DNA from: CAYZAW01 sp964476505
GTDB taxonomy: Bacteria > Bacillota > Clostridia > Christensenellales > CAG-138
Direction: 5' to 3'
Length of the DNA stretch: 48,346 bases
Assembly (NCBI GenBank): GCA_964476505.1
Contig: CAYZAW010000011.1
Span: forward strand, 1 to 48,346
Numbering within the stretch: position 1 is the stretch's first letter; every line of letters starts with the position of its first letter. Positions 16,830-25,919 of this stretch are shown in pieces. Under the pieces are notes generated by a model. It did not search any database. It saw only the letters and a list, made by a program, of their open reading frames with translations, and was not told where the DNA came from. Both the position numbers and the translations under genes were made by a program.

Positions 16830-17822
16830 ATGAAAACAGATTTAGAAGCATTATACAACAGCATTGCGGCTAGTCAGCCAAACATCTGCGGCATCACCGC
16901 CATGCGGTACGGCAAGATACAGTATAGCGACTGCTGGAACGGCTTTGCCCCCGCAGACACGGTGCATGTGATGTCCGTCACAAAAAGCGTGGTGTCGCTG
17001 CTGGTGGGAATCGCGCTTGAGCAGGGCTTGATTAAAAGCGTGCAGCAGCCCGTGCTGGCATTTTTTCCGGACTACACCGTAAAGCGCGGGGAAACCACCA
17101 TACAGCAGGTAACGCTACAACATATACTCACCATGACCGCGCCCTACAAATACAAGTCCGAGCCGTGGACAAGGGTTTGCACAAGCGAGGACTGGACGAT
17201 AGCCGCGCTGGATCTGTTAGGCGGCAGGGCAGGCATTACCGGCGCGTTCAAATACTCCACGCTGGGTGTGCATATTCTAACGGGTATCATCGCGAAAGCC
17301 AGCGGCATGAACACCGTTTCGTTTGCCAACCGGTATCTGTTTGAACCCTTGGGCATCGCGCCGTACGAGAACTTTTTTGCGGTAACAGCGGAAGAACATA
17401 AGGCGTTCATGCTCTCCAAGGAGCCTAAAGCGCACATTTGGTTTGCCGACCCCAAGGGCATTGGCACGGCGGGGTACGGCCTTTGCATGTCCGCAGAGGA
17501 TATGGCAAAGCTGGGGCAGCTGTGCCTGAATGGCGGCGTGTACGGCGGGAAGCGTATCGTGTCCGACGCTTGGATCAAGGAAAGCACCAAGCCGCGCCTG
17601 CAATGCGATGAAACCTTCGGCAACATGGCATACGGCTACCTTTGGTGGACGCCCACCAAGGGGAAACGCGCGTATGCCGCCTTAGGTAACAGCGGGAACG
17701 CCATCTATATCGATCCGGATCGCGGCACGGTGGTGACGGTGGCAGGCACCTTCAAGCCCAACATATTCGATCGCGTGCAGTTCATTCAGGAAACCATTGA
17801 GCCGCTTTTGGATAACGTATAA
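16830..17822 (+). CDS. Beta-lactamase-like serine hydrolase
   Basis: The 330-residue product belongs to the class C beta-lactamase/esterase family. The catalytic SVTK (SxxK) is at about residues 50-53, the YST in FKYSTLG near 138 takes the YxN place, and GNSGNAIYIDP near the C-terminus takes the place of the KTG/HxG strand. No signal peptide is seen, so it is probably cytoplasmic. Members include esterases and D-amino acid peptidases; true beta-lactam resistance is not implied. GGAGAA precedes the start. It is transcribed alone, ending at a hairpin shared with the convergent NUDIX gene. Confidence 0.85.
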   Translation: MKTDLEALYNSIAASQPNICGITAMRYGKIQYSDCWNGFAPADTVHVMSVTKSVVSLLVGIALEQGLIKSVQQPVLAFFPDYTVKRGETTIQQVTLQHILTMTAPYKYKSEPWTRVCTSEDWTIAALDLLGGRAGITGAFKYSTLGVHILTGIIAKASGMNTVSFANRYLFEPLGIAPYENFFAVTAEEHKAFMLSKEPKAHIWFADPKGIGTAGYGLCMSAEDMAKLGQLCLNGGVYGGKRIVSDAWIKESTKPRLQCDETFGNMAYGYLWWTPTKGKRAYAALGNSGNAIYIDPDRGTVVTVAGTFKPNIFDRVQFIQETIEPLLDNV

Positions 17823-17823
17823 A

Positions 17824-17846
17824 GCCTCCGCATGCACTGCGGAGGC
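17824..17846. terminator. Hairpin between convergent genes
   Basis: GCCTCCGC and GCGGAGGC form a perfect 8-base stem with a 7-base loop, directly after the serine hydrolase stop and just beyond the NUDIX stop. The T run is short on both strands, so termination may be partial. Confidence 0.45.
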
Positions 17847-17871
17847 CGGAATAAAAGAATAATAAGGGCGG

Positions 17872-18312
17872 TTAGCCATTATATTGTGATGCCGTTTTTA
17901 GGATGTATGCGTCGAGAAACTTTTTGGAGGGGGTATAAACGTGCTCCGGCAGGGCGTTTAGCGGAAACCAGCGCCAAGCGTCCTGCTTGTCCGGCTCCAT
18001 CACGCGCGCTTCGCCGGAAGAGGCCCGCGCCAACACCTGTACGGTCACAAAATGCTTATTGGGCTGAATGTCGTCTGCCGCGCCAAACACGGTAAGGTCG
18101 CTTACGGTAAGCCCCGTTTCTTCTTTTACCTCTCTTGCCGCGCCCTCAAATATGGTTTCGCCGTACTCCTGCTTTCCGCCGGGCAAACACCAACTGCCGG
18201 GCTCGTAAATGCCGCCGGTGTCCTTGGCAGCATCCTTGCGGTGCCCCAGCAGCACCTGCCCGTCTCTTATCACCAATATGCCGATGCCTACCTTGATCAC
18301 GTTGGTTTCCAT
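17872..18312 (-). CDS. NUDIX hydrolase
   Basis: A 146-residue NUDIX protein with a complete Nudix box: GGKQEYGETIFEGAAREVKE followed by ETGL. The preceding GSWCLPGGK is typical of the nucleotide-pyrophosphatase type (MutT/NUDT15-like). It hydrolyses a nucleoside diphosphate derivative; the exact substrate is unknown. It lies 29 bases after the SorC regulator on the same strand, so it may be read with the sugar regulator and kinase. Confidence 0.9.
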   Translation of the reverse strand: METNVIKVGIGILVIRDGQVLLGHRKDAAKDTGGIYEPGSWCLPGGKQEYGETIFEGAAREVKEETGLTVSDLTVFGAADDIQPNKHFVTVQVLARASSGEARVMEPDKQDAWRWFPLNALPEHVYTPSKKFLDAYILKTASQYNG

Positions 18313-18341
18313 ATCTGTTTACCCTGTTTGCTGTTGCTGTA

Positions 18342-19286
18342 TTACGCCATCTCCAATAGGATCTGCGCCGTTGCATCGTCTGTGATAAGGATGTTGATGA
18401 GCCGTCCCCTAAGTGCCGCGGTGATGGAGTCCGCCTTATATGCGCCAACGGCGGCGGCAATGCGCACCGGGATGCGCAAAAAGTCTATCACGGAAAGCCC
18501 CAGCACCAGATCGGACAGCGCGGGGATGCAAAACTCGCCATCCGCATCGTAAAAATGCAGGCAGATATCTCCCACGCAATTCTCCCGAATTTGCGGTAAA
18601 AACGGGGAAAGTGGCGTGTTTGGCACGTCCGGGAAGTTGGAGTCCTTGGTGCCGATGCCTGTAATGGCGATGTCTGCCTTTCGTAGCGCCTGATACGCAG
18701 TAGAAACGGAAATGTCGTTTAAAATCGCCTGCCGCACTTCCTTGCCTGCCACAATGCCGGGGGCGGAGAGATAGATGGCGTTTGCCTTGAACTTTTCCGC
18801 CCAAGTCTGCACAACGGCGGTGGAGGGCACAGCCTCGCTCAATATGCCCGTGGTCTGTACAAAATGCAGATGCTCATGGTTGCCGCTGCTGACGCAGTAC
18901 TGGCCGATGGAGTAATTGGTGCGCCCGCCGCTTAACGCCACCACGCCGGAATACGGCAGGATGCTGCTGATATAAGAGGCGGCAACGGTGCAAAAGGTCT
19001 GCGGGCGAAGGCTGTCCGCAACGATCACGTCCTTCAGACGGTAACGGGTTTGCAGGCGTTCCTCCAGCTCCAGGTGCCGGTCGGTCTCGGCGGAGGGAGC
19101 AATGTGTATCTGCACGATGCCGTTTTCCCGGGCTTCCGCCAAAAAACGCGCCACCGAGGAACGGCCGATGTCCAGCTTCTGCGCAATGTCCTGCTGGTTC
19201 ATGCCAAGCACATAATACATGCGCGCAATGCTGCGTAAAAAGTCTGCTTTGGAAACCTCGTCTGTATATCTGTCTTTGCTGATCAT
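18342..19286 (-). CDS. SorC/DeoR-type sugar-sensing transcriptional regulator
   Basis: The 314-residue protein has an N-terminal helix-turn-helix (YYVLGMNQQDIAQKLDIGRSSVARFL, here split as residues about 24-49) and a C-terminal SorC-type sugar-binding domain (about 65-314). That domain has VALSGGRTNYSIG and ITGIGTKDSNFPD, which resemble phosphosugar-binding loops. LsrR and SorC are relatives and respond to phosphorylated sugars made by the partner kinase. It lies between the FGGY kinase and NUDIX genes and faces the divergent transporter operon, so it probably controls both directions. Confidence 0.9.
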   Translation of the reverse strand: MISKDRYTDEVSKADFLRSIARMYYVLGMNQQDIAQKLDIGRSSVARFLAEARENGIVQIHIAPSAETDRHLELEERLQTRYRLKDVIVADSLRPQTFCTVAASYISSILPYSGVVALSGGRTNYSIGQYCVSSGNHEHLHFVQTTGILSEAVPSTAVVQTWAEKFKANAIYLSAPGIVAGKEVRQAILNDISVSTAYQALRKADIAITGIGTKDSNFPDVPNTPLSPFLPQIRENCVGDICLHFYDADGEFCIPALSDLVLGLSVIDFLRIPVRIAAAVGAYKADSITAALRGRLINILITDDATAQILLEMA

Positions 19287-19391
19287 ATCCTACATCCCGT
19301 CCGCTTTATTTTCCGTGACCTGTGTGATCAAAAGTGCTATTTCCAGAATATATTCCCAACATCGGTATTATACCGGGAAATTGCCTTTGGC

Positions 19392-20849
19392 TCAATCATT
19401 AATTGCCAAATTCGGATTAAAATGCTCCCGAAGCGTTTTCCAGTCGGCAAACGCCCGCAAAAGCGCTCCCTGATCGTTCCCGGGGGTAAACCGGCGAAGC
19501 AGCTTCGGGGGTTCCGCCGCTATGCCCAAAGCGCCGCTGCAAAGCGCCGCGCAGCCTAAAAGCGATGCTTGCGTATATCCCTCCTGCAACAACAGCGTGC
19601 TGTTTGTTACCGTGGCAATGGTTTGGGCAATATATGCCGATTGCAGCCCGCCGCCGCAGCCGCGTATGATGGTTTTTTCTAAGGGAAGGATATCGTTCTG
19701 GTTGCTGTAATTGTCGCTGATGGAAAACGCGATGTCGTTGGCAAGAGCCAGCGCGAAGTCAAAGCGATCCAGATCGGCAGCCAAGGGAACATGCAGCCGG
19801 AAGCCCCCCTCGTACAAGGAACGGTTCTCTCTAAATATCAGCGTGCCAAGGCTGGCAGCGCATTTCACATCTGTTTTTTCGGCCATGCGCGTATCGATCT
19901 CTTCATAAGAAACATCCGGGAAAAACATGTGTTTGAAGCGCTGGTAGTTTAACCCCGTAACGCCCGCGTTGCTTTCCAATAGGTATTTGCCGGAAGTCAG
20001 GTGGCAGTTTACCCAGCAGCGTTGCTTCTCGTCCTGCACCGGCATATCGGTAATGCGTACCAACGGAGAGGTCGTGCCGGAAACCAGCACCAGCTCTCCC
20101 GGCGCGGCAAAGGTGCCGTGCACGGCCACCTGCGTATCCGCACCGCCCACCACAAACGGAATCCCCGGGCGCAAACCGCAGGCGGCGGCAGCCTCGGACG
20201 TAACAGCGCCAAGCACCTCTCCGGCACGTTGCAGCGGCGGCAATATGTCCCTGCGAAGGCCAAATAGACTACATAGCTCGTTTGACCACGCCCTTGTATG
20301 GATGTCTAACAGTTGGGTCTCGCAGGCTTGGGAGTATTCATAACCGCATACGCCCGTCATCATCAGGCCAATATAATCGCTGATGCTGGTGATCGTACTG
20401 ATGTGCGCGTATTGCGCCGGGTCTGTTTCTCGCAGCCCCACCAGCTTTAAAGCCGAAAATACCGGGGATACCCAGCGTCCGGTCATGGCGTAGATGCTGT
20501 CCTGTGCGGGAATGGACGCTTTCCATTGCAGCCCGCGGTTGTCTATATTCGGAAGCCCTAAAAAGGGAAGGCCGCTTTTATCGATCAGTACAATGCTTTC
20601 TCTGGCGCTGGTGGCGGTGACCGCCGCCAAGGAAATATCCTCCGGCAGCGCCTGTAATACCTCCCGGGAAAGCTCGCAAATGCTGTGCCAAAGCTGCATG
20701 GGGTCGAACGACCAGCCGTCCTCAAAGCGATTGTCCCGCAAAAAAAGGCTGTCCAGTGTAGCTACCGAAAGGATACGCCCCTCTGCCGTCATGAGTCCAA
20801 CACGCACGTTTCCCGTGCCAACGTCAACGATCAAATATGCCTGCTGCAT
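19392..20849 (-). CDS. FGGY-family carbohydrate kinase
   Basis: A 485-residue sugar kinase of the FGGY (xylulokinase/LsrK) type. It starts with YLIVDVGTGNVRVGL, the ATP phosphate-1 motif. GGADTQVAVHGTF and LVSGTTSPLVRI form the second nucleotide-binding segment, and IRGCGGGLQS is the adenosine motif. It would phosphorylate the imported ketose or polyol in the cytoplasm, producing both the aldolase substrate and a likely inducer for the SorC regulator. It is the first gene of the minus-strand unit, driven by the promoter at 20909-20938. Confidence 0.9.
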   Translation of the reverse strand: MQQAYLIVDVGTGNVRVGLMTAEGRILSVATLDSLFLRDNRFEDGWSFDPMQLWHSICELSREVLQALPEDISLAAVTATSARESIVLIDKSGLPFLGLPNIDNRGLQWKASIPAQDSIYAMTGRWVSPVFSALKLVGLRETDPAQYAHISTITSISDYIGLMMTGVCGYEYSQACETQLLDIHTRAWSNELCSLFGLRRDILPPLQRAGEVLGAVTSEAAAACGLRPGIPFVVGGADTQVAVHGTFAAPGELVLVSGTTSPLVRITDMPVQDEKQRCWVNCHLTSGKYLLESNAGVTGLNYQRFKHMFFPDVSYEEIDTRMAEKTDVKCAASLGTLIFRENRSLYEGGFRLHVPLAADLDRFDFALALANDIAFSISDNYSNQNDILPLEKTIIRGCGGGLQSAYIAQTIATVTNSTLLLQEGYTQASLLGCAALCSGALGIAAEPPKLLRRFTPGNDQGALLRAFADWKTLREHFNPNLAIND

Positions 20850-20908
20850 GTGTTTCGCCTCCCGTTTCTATGAAAAGAGCCGCATTTTGCGCCCAAATCA
20901 TTGTATGT

Positions 20909-20938
20909 AGTATACATCAATGTGAGAATGCGTGTCAA
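20909..20938 (-). promoter_or_regulatory. Promoter of the FGGY kinase unit
   Basis: On the minus strand TTGACA and TATACT are separated by 18 bases, about 60 bases upstream of the kinase start. Confidence 0.6.
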
Positions 20939-20956
20939 TAAATGCACAAATGCTCA

Positions 20957-20981
20957 TTGAATATTATTTTGTATAATTCAA
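20957..20981. promoter_or_regulatory. Candidate SorC operator
   Basis: An AT-rich hyphenated palindrome, TTGAAT-N13-ATTCAA, sits between the two divergent promoters. Position and composition fit a SorC-family site, but this is inference. Confidence 0.3.
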
Positions 20982-21011
20982 AAAGTTTCCATAAATACTT
21001 TGAAATATCTG

Positions 21012-21040
21012 TTGACATTCTGATACAACCCATCTATAAT
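21012..21040 (+). promoter_or_regulatory. Strong promoter of the sugar uptake operon
   Basis: Perfect consensus: TTGACA at 21012-21017, 17-base spacer, TATAAT at 21035-21040. It leaves about a 90-base leader before the dehydrogenase gene. Such a consensus promoter would need firm repression, in line with the divergent SorC regulator. Confidence 0.8.
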
Positions 21041-21137
21041 CACAGCAACAAGAAACAAATAGCCAGTAAATGAGCAAATGTCCATATCGTGAAGCAATAC
21101 AAAAGAACACGAATCATCAGGCAGAAAGGCAAAACAA

Positions 21138-22124
21138 ATGAATCTGTTAGTAACAGCTCCCATGATGGAAAAAGACCTCGAAACGCTGAAAACCAAATTC
21201 AACAACATTCTTTATAAGCCGTGGACAGAGAACGGCGCGGGCTATTCTGCGGCGGATACGCTGTCGCTTTTAAAGGAAGCCAAGGCAGATGCCATGATCT
21301 CCGAGCTGGACGACGTAAACGATGCCGTGTTGGATGCGTATCACAACCTGCACTTTATAGGGGACTGCCGGGCGAACCCCGCAAACATCTCTCTTGCAGG
21401 CGCTAACAAGTATCGCATCCCGGTCATCTGCACACCCGCCCGCAATGCGCAGGCGGTGGCGGAGCTTCTGGTAGGCCTGTTGGTCAGCTTTTTAAGAAAC
21501 GTGCCCGCTTCCTTGAAGTGGATCGAAAACGGCTGCTGGAAGCCGGGCGAAACCCCGTATTACAAGTTCATGGGCAACGAGATCTGCGGAAAGAAGATCG
21601 GCTTTGTTGGCTTTGGCGCGGTAGGCCGTACCACGGCGCATATATTAGCCGCATTTGGCGCAACCGTTTCCTATTATGATCCGTATGTATTGGATACGCC
21701 GGAGCATTACGAAAAGCAAACGCTGGAAGCACTGTTTGAAAACAGCGATATCGTGTCCATACACCTGCCGGTGCTGCCAAGCACCCGGGGCATGGTCAAC
21801 AGCACGCTGTTAAACAGCATGAAGCCCACGGCGGTGTTTGTGAATACCGCCCGCAGCGCTGTGGTGGATATGCAGGCTCTTCGGGAGGTGCTTAGCGCAA
21901 AGAAGATCAGAGGTGCCGTGATCGATGTGTATGATCACGAACCGCCCAAGGACGAGGACTTGCAGCTGATGCAGATGGATAACGTGCTGGCAACCCCGCA
22001 CATCTGCGGCGCAACGTACGAGGTAACGGATCACCAATCCCAGATCATTACCGACCGTATATTGCAGTGGCTGTCCGGCAGCGAGCAAGCAGCCGTCGTA
22101 TTTAATAAGGAAGTTCTGCAATAG
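21138..22124 (+). CDS. D-2-hydroxyacid dehydrogenase (NAD-dependent)
   Basis: The 328-residue enzyme has the D-isomer-specific 2-hydroxyacid dehydrogenase layout. The NAD-binding Rossmann motif is VGFGAVGRTTA, the catalytic Arg is in NTARSAVVD, Glu in YDHEPP, and His in TPHICGA. Substrates range from glyoxylate to phosphoglycerate and sugar acids. As first gene of the sugar operon it may handle a hydroxy- or oxo-acid linked to the imported compound. The C-terminal residue set is complete, with no ACT domain. Confidence 0.9.
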   Translation: MNLLVTAPMMEKDLETLKTKFNNILYKPWTENGAGYSAADTLSLLKEAKADAMISELDDVNDAVLDAYHNLHFIGDCRANPANISLAGANKYRIPVICTPARNAQAVAELLVGLLVSFLRNVPASLKWIENGCWKPGETPYYKFMGNEICGKKIGFVGFGAVGRTTAHILAAFGATVSYYDPYVLDTPEHYEKQTLEALFENSDIVSIHLPVLPSTRGMVNSTLLNSMKPTAVFVNTARSAVVDMQALREVLSAKKIRGAVIDVYDHEPPKDEDLQLMQMDNVLATPHICGATYEVTDHQSQIITDRILQWLSGSEQAAVVFNKEVLQ

Positions 22125-22193
22125 TAGGCGATACCCTGTGTATTTAGAAGCGCGAGCTTTTAAATAAAAGAAAGAACAAAGGAGAGAAGAATA

Positions 22194-23300
22194 ATGAAAC
22201 GATTGATCCCCATTCTGTTGGTTGTACTGCTGGTTCTCGCAGCCGTGTGCGGTTGTGCCAGCACCCCCGCTGCCCCCGCCCCCGCTGAGGAGCCCGCAGC
22301 TCCTGCCGAGGAACCCGCCGCGGAGGCTCCCGCATCTCCCGAAACGCCCGCTGACCCCGCAGCCGAAGCCCCTGCCGCAGCAGACAGCGGTGTTGCCGGT
22401 GTGCTGGACGGCTTGGCCGTTCCCTCTCTTGCCGGTAAAACCATCGGCGTTGCAGTTTTAGGCACCGACCATGAGTTCGACCTGTTGGCTTATCAGGGCC
22501 AGATGGATCGCATCAAGGAGCTGGGCGGCGAAGTGATCGCGGTTGACGGCGAGCGCAACGACCAGAAGCACATTGCCGACATCGAAAACCTGATGCTGCA
22601 GGAGCCTGATGCCATCATTAAGCAGCTGGGCGACAGCGCTATTTACGAGCCGGTATTGAAGAAGGTCAGCGAGGCTGGCATCCCCCTGTTCACCGTAGAC
22701 CTGTCCTCCGAGTATTCGCTGTGCAACAGCACCTCCGATAACTACGCCATCGGCGCAACGCTTGCCCGTACCATGTACGAAATGATGGGCGGCGAAGGCA
22801 AAGTAGCAGTGTTCAACGGCTTCTACGGCGTGCGTGTTTGCGCCATCCGTTACGACATGATGAAGTATGTTGCCAACGATTATCCCCGCGTAACCTTCGT
22901 AGACCCCGAGCTGCAGGACGTGATCACCGGCGCTGCCGACGATGCGTATAAGAAGACCCTTGACCTTCTGACCAAGGAGCCCGATGTTAAGGCGATCTGG
23001 ACGGCTTGGGATACTCCCTGCGTAGGTATCGTACAGGCGCTGGAAGAGCAGGGCCGCAACGACGTAATGGTATTTAGCGTAGACGGTTCCTCCAACGTGT
23101 TGAAGATGATGTCTCAGGCAGAGTCCCCGATGGCTTGCGATATGGCGCAGGATGCATACAAGATCGGTCAGGCTGCCGTGGATCAGTGCGCACGGTATCT
23201 GGCAGGCCAGAGCATTGCTTCTACCGTATATGTAGAGCCCGTTATGGTCACCAAGGACAATTATACCGACGCTATGGCGCTCTTAGGCAAAGAAGCATAA
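22194..23300 (+). CDS. Sugar ABC transporter substrate-binding lipoprotein
   Basis: A 368-residue type 1 periplasmic-binding-like protein (Peripla_BP_4, ribose/LsrB group). A hydrophobic signal peptide ends at a lipobox near Cys21 (AVCGC), slightly unusual because a Cys precedes the Gly. A long Ala/Pro/Glu-rich tether (about 22-65) separates the lipid anchor from the binding domain, which starts at KTIGVAVLG. SVDGSS and WDTPC fall where sugar contacts usually are. It is held outside the membrane and feeds the two permeases downstream. A GC-rich hairpin follows the stop. Confidence 0.9.
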   Translation: MKRLIPILLVVLLVLAAVCGCASTPAAPAPAEEPAAPAEEPAAEAPASPETPADPAAEAPAAADSGVAGVLDGLAVPSLAGKTIGVAVLGTDHEFDLLAYQGQMDRIKELGGEVIAVDGERNDQKHIADIENLMLQEPDAIIKQLGDSAIYEPVLKKVSEAGIPLFTVDLSSEYSLCNSTSDNYAIGATLARTMYEMMGGEGKVAVFNGFYGVRVCAIRYDMMKYVANDYPRVTFVDPELQDVITGAADDAYKKTLDLLTKEPDVKAIWTAWDTPCVGIVQALEEQGRNDVMVFSVDGSSNVLKMMSQAESPMACDMAQDAYKIGQAAVDQCARYLAGQSIASTVYVEPVMVTKDNYTDAMALLGKEA

Positions 23301-23315
23301 TCGGTTGTTCAAAGC

Positions 23316-23347
23316 TTCCGGCGCGGGGAGAATATCCCCCGCCGGAA
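23316..23347 (+). terminator. Intra-operon hairpin after the binding-protein gene
   Basis: TTCCGGCGCGGGG pairs with CCCCCGCCGGAA with a single bulge. There is no T run, so it probably protects the upstream mRNA or slows polymerase rather than ends transcription, raising binding-protein levels over the rest. Confidence 0.5.
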
Positions 23348-23409
23348 ACTAATTCTAAAATTAGGCCTTTCTATTTACCCCCTATCAGAGACGAAGGATT
23401 GGTAAGAGT

Positions 23410-24930
23410 ATGGATAGCGTACAAAACGAACCCTATATCTTGGAAATGCAAAACATCACCAAGTCCTTTTACGGCGTAAAAGCGTTGGACGATGTTACAT
23501 TTCAAGTAAAAAAAGGCGAAATACACGGGCTTGTTGGCGAAAACGGCGCAGGCAAGTCCACCATTATGAAGATATTGGCCGGGCTGTATTCCAACGACAG
23601 CGGCCGAATCCTGTTTGAAGGGCAAGACATCACCAGCCATTTAAGCACCAAGGCGGTGGAGGAGCTTGGCATCAGCTTTATCCATCAGGAGCGCTATGTA
23701 GTGCCCCATCTCACCGTTGCGGAAATGCTGTTTTTAGGCAAGGAGATCACAACGCCCGGCCTTCCCTTTTTAAAGCGCAGGGAGATGGAGGCGCTGGCGG
23801 AAAAAACGCTGAAGGAGCGCATGGGCGTGGAGCTGCCGGGCAGCCGCCGCATATCCTCGCTTACCGTAGGCGAGCAGCAGCTGGTGCAGATTTGCCGGGC
23901 GCTTTTAAACGACCCGAAAATCATTGTATTCGACGAGCCCACGGCGGTGCTTGCAAAGAAGGAAGCCGACCGGCTGTTTCAGATAATCCATCAGCTAAAA
24001 AAAGATCGCGGTGTTATTTACATCTCCCACTACTTTGGGGAGATACTGGATCTTTGCGACATGGTAACGGTGCTTCGTAACGGCAAAAAGATCACCACCG
24101 TACCCACTGCGGGCATGACCATTGAGCATTTGGTCACCTTGATGGTAGGCCGCGACGTGCGGCAGCAGTATCCGCCCCGCACGCGCACCATCGGAGAGAC
24201 CGTGCTCAAGGTGGAGCATCTTACCCATCAAAAGCAGTTTCAGGACGTTAGCTTTGAGCTGCATAAGGGCGAGATACTGGGTATTACCGGGCTTATGGGC
24301 TCCGGGCACGATCAGGTTGGCATCTCTCTGTTTGACAGCCAAGGCATTACCGGCGGCACGATCACTTACAAGGGCAAGCAGCACAGAAGGATGCTGCCGC
24401 ATAAGGCAGCCGCACTAAAAATTGGCTATGTGCCGGACGACCGGCGCGGCTTGGGTGCCTTGCAGATCATGACGGTAAAAGAAAACGTGTCCTTGGCAAG
24501 CCTCTACAAGGTGAGCCGCAGGGGCGTTATCAAGAAAAAGAACGAAGCAGATCTAGTCAATTCCATGGTGGAAAAGCTGAACGTAAAAACGGCGGGCATC
24601 GATATCCAGTGCGGCTTTTTGAGCGGCGGCAACCAGCAAAAGGTGGTGCTGGCTAAGTGGCTCTCCAGCGACGCAGAGGTATACATTTTAAACCAGCCTA
24701 CCTCCGGCGTGGATATCGGCGCACGTGCCGAGATCTATTCCATTATCGATAACGCCGCCAAGGCCGGCGCAGCCATTTTGTTGATCACGCAGGACACGCA
24801 GGAACTGTACGGCATGTCCGACAGGGTCATCACCATGTATCGCGGAAAGATCAGCATGCAGTGCAATATCGACGAATGCACGGATAAACAAATTATTGTT
24901 GCTATGATGGGAGGGGAAAAGGATGCGTAA
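23410..24930 (+). CDS. Sugar ABC transporter ATPase, RbsA-type (two cassettes)
   Basis: A 506-residue double ATP-binding cassette protein. Cassette 1 is complete: Walker A LVGENGAGKST, signature LTVGEQQ and Walker B IIVFDEPT. Cassette 2 is degenerate: GLMGSGHDQ lacks the Walker A lysine, as in RbsA, and the Walker B segment reads YILNQPTSGVD where relatives have LDEPT, so both acidic residues are amides. Its signature LSGGNQQ is intact. ATP hydrolysis would thus rest on cassette 1. It overlaps the first permease by eight bases. Confidence 0.93.
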   Translation: MDSVQNEPYILEMQNITKSFYGVKALDDVTFQVKKGEIHGLVGENGAGKSTIMKILAGLYSNDSGRILFEGQDITSHLSTKAVEELGISFIHQERYVVPHLTVAEMLFLGKEITTPGLPFLKRREMEALAEKTLKERMGVELPGSRRISSLTVGEQQLVQICRALLNDPKIIVFDEPTAVLAKKEADRLFQIIHQLKKDRGVIYISHYFGEILDLCDMVTVLRNGKKITTVPTAGMTIEHLVTLMVGRDVRQQYPPRTRTIGETVLKVEHLTHQKQFQDVSFELHKGEILGITGLMGSGHDQVGISLFDSQGITGGTITYKGKQHRRMLPHKAAALKIGYVPDDRRGLGALQIMTVKENVSLASLYKVSRRGVIKKKNEADLVNSMVEKLNVKTAGIDIQCGFLSGGNQQKVVLAKWLSSDAEVYILNQPTSGVDIGARAEIYSIIDNAAKAGAAILLITQDTQELYGMSDRVITMYRGKISMQCNIDECTDKQIIVAMMGGEKDA

Positions 24931-25918
24931 GCCTAACGCCATACAGCCCGCGGGTGCGGGCAGGCGGTTGACGGATACGCTCATCAGCCTGAGCGGTTAT
25001 ATCGCCTTTGTGCTGGTGGCGCTGTTTTTCGCCATCCGCTCCCCGGCATTTTTAAAGCCCGCAAACATTTCTAACATTCTGCTGCAATCCAGCGTACTGG
25101 GCATCGTGTCCTTCGGCCTTACCGCCATATTCATTGGCGGCGGTGATGATGTCATTCGCGGAGGAACAGACCTTTCCATTGCAAACAACATGGCATTTTG
25201 CGCCGCAGTGATGGCGGTGGTGCTGCAAAAGGGTCTCCCGCTTTGGCTAACCCTTGTTATCGGCTTGGGAGTCAGCATGCTTATTGGCCTTGTGAATGCT
25301 ATCGCGGTAGTCAAGCTAAAAATGATACCTCTCTTAAGCACCTTAGCTGTAATGTACATTTTGCAGGGCTTGGAGAAGATCGTAACCAGCAATGTGGTAA
25401 CGCCGGTTACCAACGAGTTTATCTTAGGCCTCTCCGGCGCAACGTTCTTGGGAATTCCGGTAGTTACATGGTGCTTTGTGCTGGTGGGCGTTGTAATGTA
25501 CTTGGTGTTCAACAAAAGCCGGTACGGTAACTGGGTATCCGCTGTGGGCGGCAACGCCAATGCGGCAAGAGCCAGCGGCGTGCCTGTTGACCGTGTGGTG
25601 GCAAGCACCTACGTGATTGCAGCAATTCCCGCAGCCATCAGTGCATTCCTGCTTCTGGTGCGGTTATCCTCCTATTCCCCCGGCACGGGCGACCTGATGT
25701 TGTTTGACATCATGCTGATCAGCTACTTGGGCGCGGTGTTCTCCGGTCAATACCGGCCTAACATCTGGGGCACATTCATGGCGGCGTTGTTTATCGGCGT
25801 TTTAAGTAACGGCTTTACCATGATATTCGTACCCTCCTACTGGGTGTACGGCATCAAGGGAGCGCTGATCATCCTCACGGTTTCCATCACAACGCTCAGA
25901 AAAAGGAAGGTGATGTAG
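24923..25918 (+). CDS. Sugar ABC transporter permease 1 (RbsC/LsrC-type)
   Basis: A 331-residue hydrophobic protein of the BPD_transp_2 family with about nine or ten membrane segments. The conserved GGGDDVIRGGTDLSIANN loop and the GNANAARASGVPVDRV EAA-like coupling segment are visible. With the second permease it forms the membrane channel. The start overlaps the ATPase gene and its stop is one base from the next start. Confidence 0.92.
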   Translation: MRKPNAIQPAGAGRRLTDTLISLSGYIAFVLVALFFAIRSPAFLKPANISNILLQSSVLGIVSFGLTAIFIGGGDDVIRGGTDLSIANNMAFCAAVMAVVLQKGLPLWLTLVIGLGVSMLIGLVNAIAVVKLKMIPLLSTLAVMYILQGLEKIVTSNVVTPVTNEFILGLSGATFLGIPVVTWCFVLVGVVMYLVFNKSRYGNWVSAVGGNANAARASGVPVDRVVASTYVIAAIPAAISAFLLLVRLSSYSPGTGDLMLFDIMLISYLGAVFSGQYRPNIWGTFMAALFIGVLSNGFTMIFVPSYWVYGIKGALIILTVSITTLRKRKVM

Positions 25919-25919
25919 C

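Noticed and set aside
16830..17822. Beta-lactam resistance gene
   Set aside because: Only the general serine hydrolase motifs are present; there is no signal peptide and most members of this family are esterases or peptidases.
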